64,000 nucleotides of DNA, taken from NCBI GenBank assembly GCA_963832245.1, contig CAWHTG010000004.1, forward strand, positions 1,240,001 to 1,304,000, in the 5' to 3' direction. The first letter of the stretch is position 1, and every line of letters begins with the position of its first letter. The notes beneath the pieces were generated by a model. That model did no database searches and was not told the origin of the DNA. It saw nothing but the letters and a program-made list of their open reading frames with translations. This document shows, one piece after another, positions 60,463-64,000 of this stretch. Source of the stretch: JABDBE01 sp963832245 (lineage in GTDB: Bacteria > Acidobacteriota > Terriglobia > Terriglobales > Acidobacteriaceae). A program made the position numbers and the translations under genes.

Positions 60463-63400
60463 ATGAAAAGAATAACCACCTCCAGACAGAAGCTCACTTT
60501 TCCTTTTCTGCGCGTATCCCTCTTCATCGGTTTTGTTTCGATTGCTGCTTATAGCCAGAACTCCCAGGGGACAATTCTCGGGCATGTGCAGGATTCTTCG
60601 GGCGCCGCTGTCGCTGACGCAAATATGTCCGCCACGAACGTCAATACCAACGTAATCCACCAGTTCACCGGCAAGAGCTCGGGCGATTACGTGTTCGTGA
60701 ACATAATTCCGGGTACGTATCAGGTGAGGGTTGAGCGTGACGGTTTCAAGACGGAGGTCAGCGGCAATTTGATTCTCGAAGTGGATCAGACTCTCCGTCA
60801 GGACTTCACGCTGCAGGTCGGCACTATGAAGGAAACGATAATGGTTGTCGCCGACGCCCAAATGGTGCAGGCGGACAGCACAACGACCGGCAACGTTCTG
60901 GATCAGAAGGCAATTGAGGAGCTGCCTTCGAGCGGGCGCGATTTCAATAACCTCTTGGGCTTGGTTGCGGGTGCCGGCAACTTGAATGGCGGTGCGCAAA
61001 ACAACGGATGGGTAAATCACGGACTGAACAATACCTTCACTGAGACCAGCCTGAACGGGAACCGTCCCGACTCCATCAGTTTTATGGTCGACGGTGTAAC
61101 CGACACCGATAACATGTTTTCGAGCGCTGCGGCCATTCCTCCTGAGTCGGCGATCCAGGAGTTTAAGGTGCAGACCGGCCTGTATGCAGCCGAGTACGGG
61201 CAAGGCGCTGGGCAGGTCAACGTGGCCATCAAATCGGGAACGAACGACTGGCACGGTCAGGGCTACGACTATATACAGAATGACATGTTTAACCCTGGCA
61301 ACCCGCTTCAGGCCGAACAGAATTACGTGTGCCGTTTAACATCGCCGAATTCCCCGCAATGTAACGTTCAACTCAAGAACCCTCTGAAACAGAATCAGTT
61401 CGGCGGAACGTTGGGCGGTCCGGTTCGCCTTCCCTGGCTCTACAACGGAAGGAACAAGTCATTTTGGTTCTTCGCCTTCGATGGTGGCCGGCGACACACA
61501 TCTCCCACGCAGAGTCCGATACAGGTTCCCACCGCCCAGGAACGCACGGGCAATTTCTCCGATTGGCCGTCTCCACTCTACGATCCCACGACGACCGTCT
61601 GCACGAGCTCGGGTTGCGATGCTACAACCCGCACCGCGTTTACCGGCAACCAGATTCCATCTTCGGAAATCAATGCGATGGGGCAGAAGCTGGTGAATTT
61701 GTACCCTCTGCCGAACATCAACTGCAGCATGCCGTGCAACAACTACGTAGTGCCACTACGATTCACCATCACGACCAACAATGAGATTTTCCGCGTGGAC
61801 CAGAATTTCGGCGATAAGGACCGTGTTTATTTTACCGGCAATCTGCGCAGCGACGACGAGCCTCGGCCCAGCATGCTTCCCTACTCCGGTTCCAGAAGGT
61901 CGACAAGTTCGCAACTTTTTGCCTTGAATTGGGAGCGGACCGTCAACCCGACCACGATCAACACCGTACGAATCGGCTATAACCACTTGTTCTTCCAGAC
62001 TGTTCAACAGACGGCCTACGGCCCCAATATCCAGGCCCAGCTTGGCCTTTCAAACACTCCTGCAGCTCCGGGGCTTTACGCGATTCCGACCATCAATCTC
62101 CACGATAGCTATAGCGGCATCGGCAACGGCCAATACGAAACCTCGACGAAGACCGGGACGATTCAGCTTGTGGACAATCTAAAAATGATTCGGGGCAAAC
62201 ACGAGATCACGGTTGGGCTTGATATTCGTCGGTTGCGGGAGTTCGAACAGGACAACTATCTGGGCAACGGCACCCTTAGTTTCAACGGCGAATACACCGC
62301 CAACTGCAATGCTGGCAGCACCGGGTGTTCGCCGGGAAGCGCCGGACCTGGCCTCGGCAACGGCGTGGCGGACATGCTGTTGAGCGATCCAAGTGGGCTT
62401 TCCGGGCCTTCCCCGTTGGGCGTCGATTACTTTCATACGTTCGGCACGAACTGGAACTTCTTCGCGCAGGACAATATTCGCGTCAGTCCGCGCCTGACCC
62501 TCAACCTGGGGTTGCGCTACGAACTGCCCGCAGCGTTTCACAGCATTGACAATAGCGGATGGGGCTTCGATCCGGCGAACGGAGGTAGCCTCGATTGGGT
62601 AAGCAAGAGCTTTGTGCAGGGCATCTATCAGCTGGCTGCGGCTCAAGGCGTCACCGTGACTCCTTCCTTTCTTAACTGTTGTGTCCGGAACACTCTCGTT
62701 CCGCGCGACAAGAAGGATTTCGCTCCGCGCATTGGCCTTTCCTGGAGACCGTTCGACACCGACCGCTTCGTGATACGGGCTGGCTACGGGATCTTCTATG
62801 ACATTTACATGCGTTACTACGACCAGGTGCAAAACTACGACGAGAACTATCTACAGACAGTTCTGCCGGCGAGCTATCCGACAGCCAGCGGCACCGGGCA
62901 GGGATATCCAGGACCAAAGCTCAATCAGTTGTGGTCAGCTCCGATTCAAGGCCTTGGAGGCTCGGGAGGAAGCGCGGGAACCGGAGCGTTTACCCTACCC
63001 AAGTGGGATAGCAACGACTTTCTCAACACCAGCTTCATCTTGAATCAGGTGAACTGGCCATGGAACCACAATCCTTATAATCAGCAATGGACTCTGGACA
63101 CACAGTACGCCTTGCGGCCAACGTTGTTGCTCGACGTCGGGTATGTGGGATCGCACGGCGTTCGCCTCCCAACCTATTATCTTTTCAACGCCGCGTCTCC
63201 GCCCCGTGTCCCCACCGATCCTTGTAACGGGGGCGGTACTGCGCCGCTTGGTCCTTATCTCGATATCTCGCAGGTTCCGGCAGGATCTCCATGCTTGACC
63301 GATCCCAATCTCTATGTCATCGATCAGCACGTACCCTATCCGAACCTTCCATCCGAAATGTATGCGAACGCGAACATCCTCGGGTCCAATTACAACTCGC

Positions 63401-64000
63401 TTCAAGTTCAGTTGAGGCAACGCTTCGAACACGGCTTCACTTACACCATCGCCTATACCTGGTCTAAGTCTTTAGACGAGATCTCCGCTATCAATCTGGT
63501 GAATGGAAACAATAACTTCATCCAGGATCCACAGCACATTGGCGCCGACTATGGTCCGTCCAGCTTCGACCAGACTCACCGGTTGACTGCGAATGGAAGC
63601 TGGGAACTACCGGTGGGCAAAGGCAAACGCTGGTCGCTGGGACCAGCTAATTGGATTCTGGGTGGGTGGAAGGCAAGCGGAATCTATACCATCACTTCAG
63701 GCCGGACGCTTACGCCGTATGGGTACAACGGGGCGAACCTGGATGAAATGGGCATCTACAACGGCAGCAGCTACGATTCCCGCTACCGGCCGATGCAATC
63801 TGGAAATCCGAATAGCGGCCTCCACCGGAGCTTCACAGAATGGTTTAATCCCAATGTTTTTTCGCTGGCGGCGCCGGGCTTTTATGGCAACGCGGAGAAA
63901 GGCGGGCTGCGCGGACCGTACTATGAGGATCTCGACCTGAGTTTTGCCAAGATCTTTCCCATCACGGAACGTCAGCATCTGCAGACAAGGTTCGAGATGT
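60463..64000 (+). CDS. Oar-like TonB-dependent receptor (3' end outside the window)
   Basis: An open frame of about 1179 codons to the window edge, incomplete. Signal peptide (LRVSLFIGFVSIAAYSQ), carboxypeptidase-regulatory domain (about 38-125, ILGHVQDSSGAAVADANMSAT), plug (LPSSGRDFNNLLGLVAG, PPESAIQEFKVQTGLYAAEYG, VNVAIKSGTNDWHGQ) and a beta-barrel. The last codons read LQTRFEM, where family members usually continue FNLFN. It needs only some tens of residues more. It would take up a large substrate with TonB energy. Divergent from a propeller histidine kinase and NarL-type regulator, which may control it. Confidence 0.9.
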   Translation, partial: MKRITTSRQKLTFPFLRVSLFIGFVSIAAYSQNSQGTILGHVQDSSGAAVADANMSATNVNTNVIHQFTGKSSGDYVFVNIIPGTYQVRVERDGFKTEVSGNLILEVDQTLRQDFTLQVGTMKETIMVVADAQMVQADSTTTGNVLDQKAIEELPSSGRDFNNLLGLVAGAGNLNGGAQNNGWVNHGLNNTFTETSLNGNRPDSISFMVDGVTDTDNMFSSAAAIPPESAIQEFKVQTGLYAAEYGQGAGQVNVAIKSGTNDWHGQGYDYIQNDMFNPGNPLQAEQNYVCRLTSPNSPQCNVQLKNPLKQNQFGGTLGGPVRLPWLYNGRNKSFWFFAFDGGRRHTSPTQSPIQVPTAQERTGNFSDWPSPLYDPTTTVCTSSGCDATTRTAFTGNQIPSSEINAMGQKLVNLYPLPNINCSMPCNNYVVPLRFTITTNNEIFRVDQNFGDKDRVYFTGNLRSDDEPRPSMLPYSGSRRSTSSQLFALNWERTVNPTTINTVRIGYNHLFFQTVQQTAYGPNIQAQLGLSNTPAAPGLYAIPTINLHDSYSGIGNGQYETSTKTGTIQLVDNLKMIRGKHEITVGLDIRRLREFEQDNYLGNGTLSFNGEYTANCNAGSTGCSPGSAGPGLGNGVADMLLSDPSGLSGPSPLGVDYFHTFGTNWNFFAQDNIRVSPRLTLNLGLRYELPAAFHSIDNSGWGFDPANGGSLDWVSKSFVQGIYQLAAAQGVTVTPSFLNCCVRNTLVPRDKKDFAPRIGLSWRPFDTDRFVIRAGYGIFYDIYMRYYDQVQNYDENYLQTVLPASYPTASGTGQGYPGPKLNQLWSAPIQGLGGSGGSAGTGAFTLPKWDSNDFLNTSFILNQVNWPWNHNPYNQQWTLDTQYALRPTLLLDVGYVGSHGVRLPTYYLFNAASPPRVPTDPCNGGGTAPLGPYLDISQVPAGSPCLTDPNLYVIDQHVPYPNLPSEMYANANILGSNYNSLQVQLRQRFEHGFTYTIAYTWSKSLDEISAINLVNGNNNFIQDPQHIGADYGPSSFDQTHRLTANGSWELPVGKGKRWSLGPANWILGGWKASGIYTITSGRTLTPYGYNGANLDEMGIYNGSSYDSRYRPMQSGNPNSGLHRSFTEWFNPNVFSLAAPGFYGNAEKGGLRGPYYEDLDLSFAKIFPITERQHLQTRFEM

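Noticed and set aside
60361..61254. Minus-strand ORF of 297 aa
   Set aside because: It is the antisense frame of the TonB-dependent receptor starting at 60463, whose own frame runs on to the window edge and has a signal peptide and plug motifs.

Overview
The window looks like a chromosomal segment of an acidobacterium (class Terriglobia, Koribacter/Sulfotelmatobacter-like). This is inferred from gene content: Oar-like TonB-dependent receptors with an N-terminal carboxypeptidase-regulatory domain, carboxypeptidase-regulatory/TPR secreted proteins, an ASPIC/UnbV-VCBS protein, Ser/Thr kinases with TPR tails, 'two-component regulator propeller' histidine kinases and a B12-dependent ribonucleotide reductase. 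No rRNA or complete tRNA is present to confirm it. All family names come from reading the translations; no search was run.

Layout. 1-17.7 kb: a nucleoside/nucleobase catabolism neighbourhood. It holds an ALDH16-like double aldehyde dehydrogenase, a ribokinase, a nicotinamidase/isochorismatase-type hydrolase, a TonB receptor, a TPR protein, a divergent nucleoside hydrolase, a chimeric VCBS-ASPIC-redoxin-TPR protein, a beta-ureidopropionase-type nitrilase and an NCS1 nucleobase transporter. 17.7-26.8 kb: nucleotidyltransferase, PilZ protein, nrdJ with an upstream companion gene behind a likely NrdR box and promoter, Fe/Mn superoxide dismutase, a PstS-like periplasmic protein and a second PilZ protein. 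26.9-38.4 kb: signalling and redox repair (hybrid histidine kinase, MsrPQ, Ser/Thr kinase-TPR, propeller histidine kinase). 38.6-44 kb: a small decayed island next to a partial tRNA-Met, with two uncharacterised genes, a truncated IS91-type transposase, a second tRNA-Met-like fragment and a frameshifted glycogen-phosphorylase remnant. 44-52.4 kb: a TonB/secreted-protein operon and a glycosyltransferase operon. 52.9-60.3 kb: two convergent sigma-54 activators and a same-strand run of propeller histidine kinase, NarL-type regulator, DoxX-like protein, micro-ORFs and sigma-54 activator. 60.5 kb to the end: a second Oar-like receptor, cut off by the window.

The most unusual signal is a set of GC-rich palindromic elements of several sequence types. 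They lie between genes, and similar units also sit in frame inside coding sequences: nrdJ (two), the ASPIC chimera (two) and the gene upstream of nrdJ (several). Two copies, at 30673 and 38477, are identical over 46 bp in opposite orientation. This resembles the Rickettsia palindromic elements in behaviour and is the best candidate here for something not yet described in this group.
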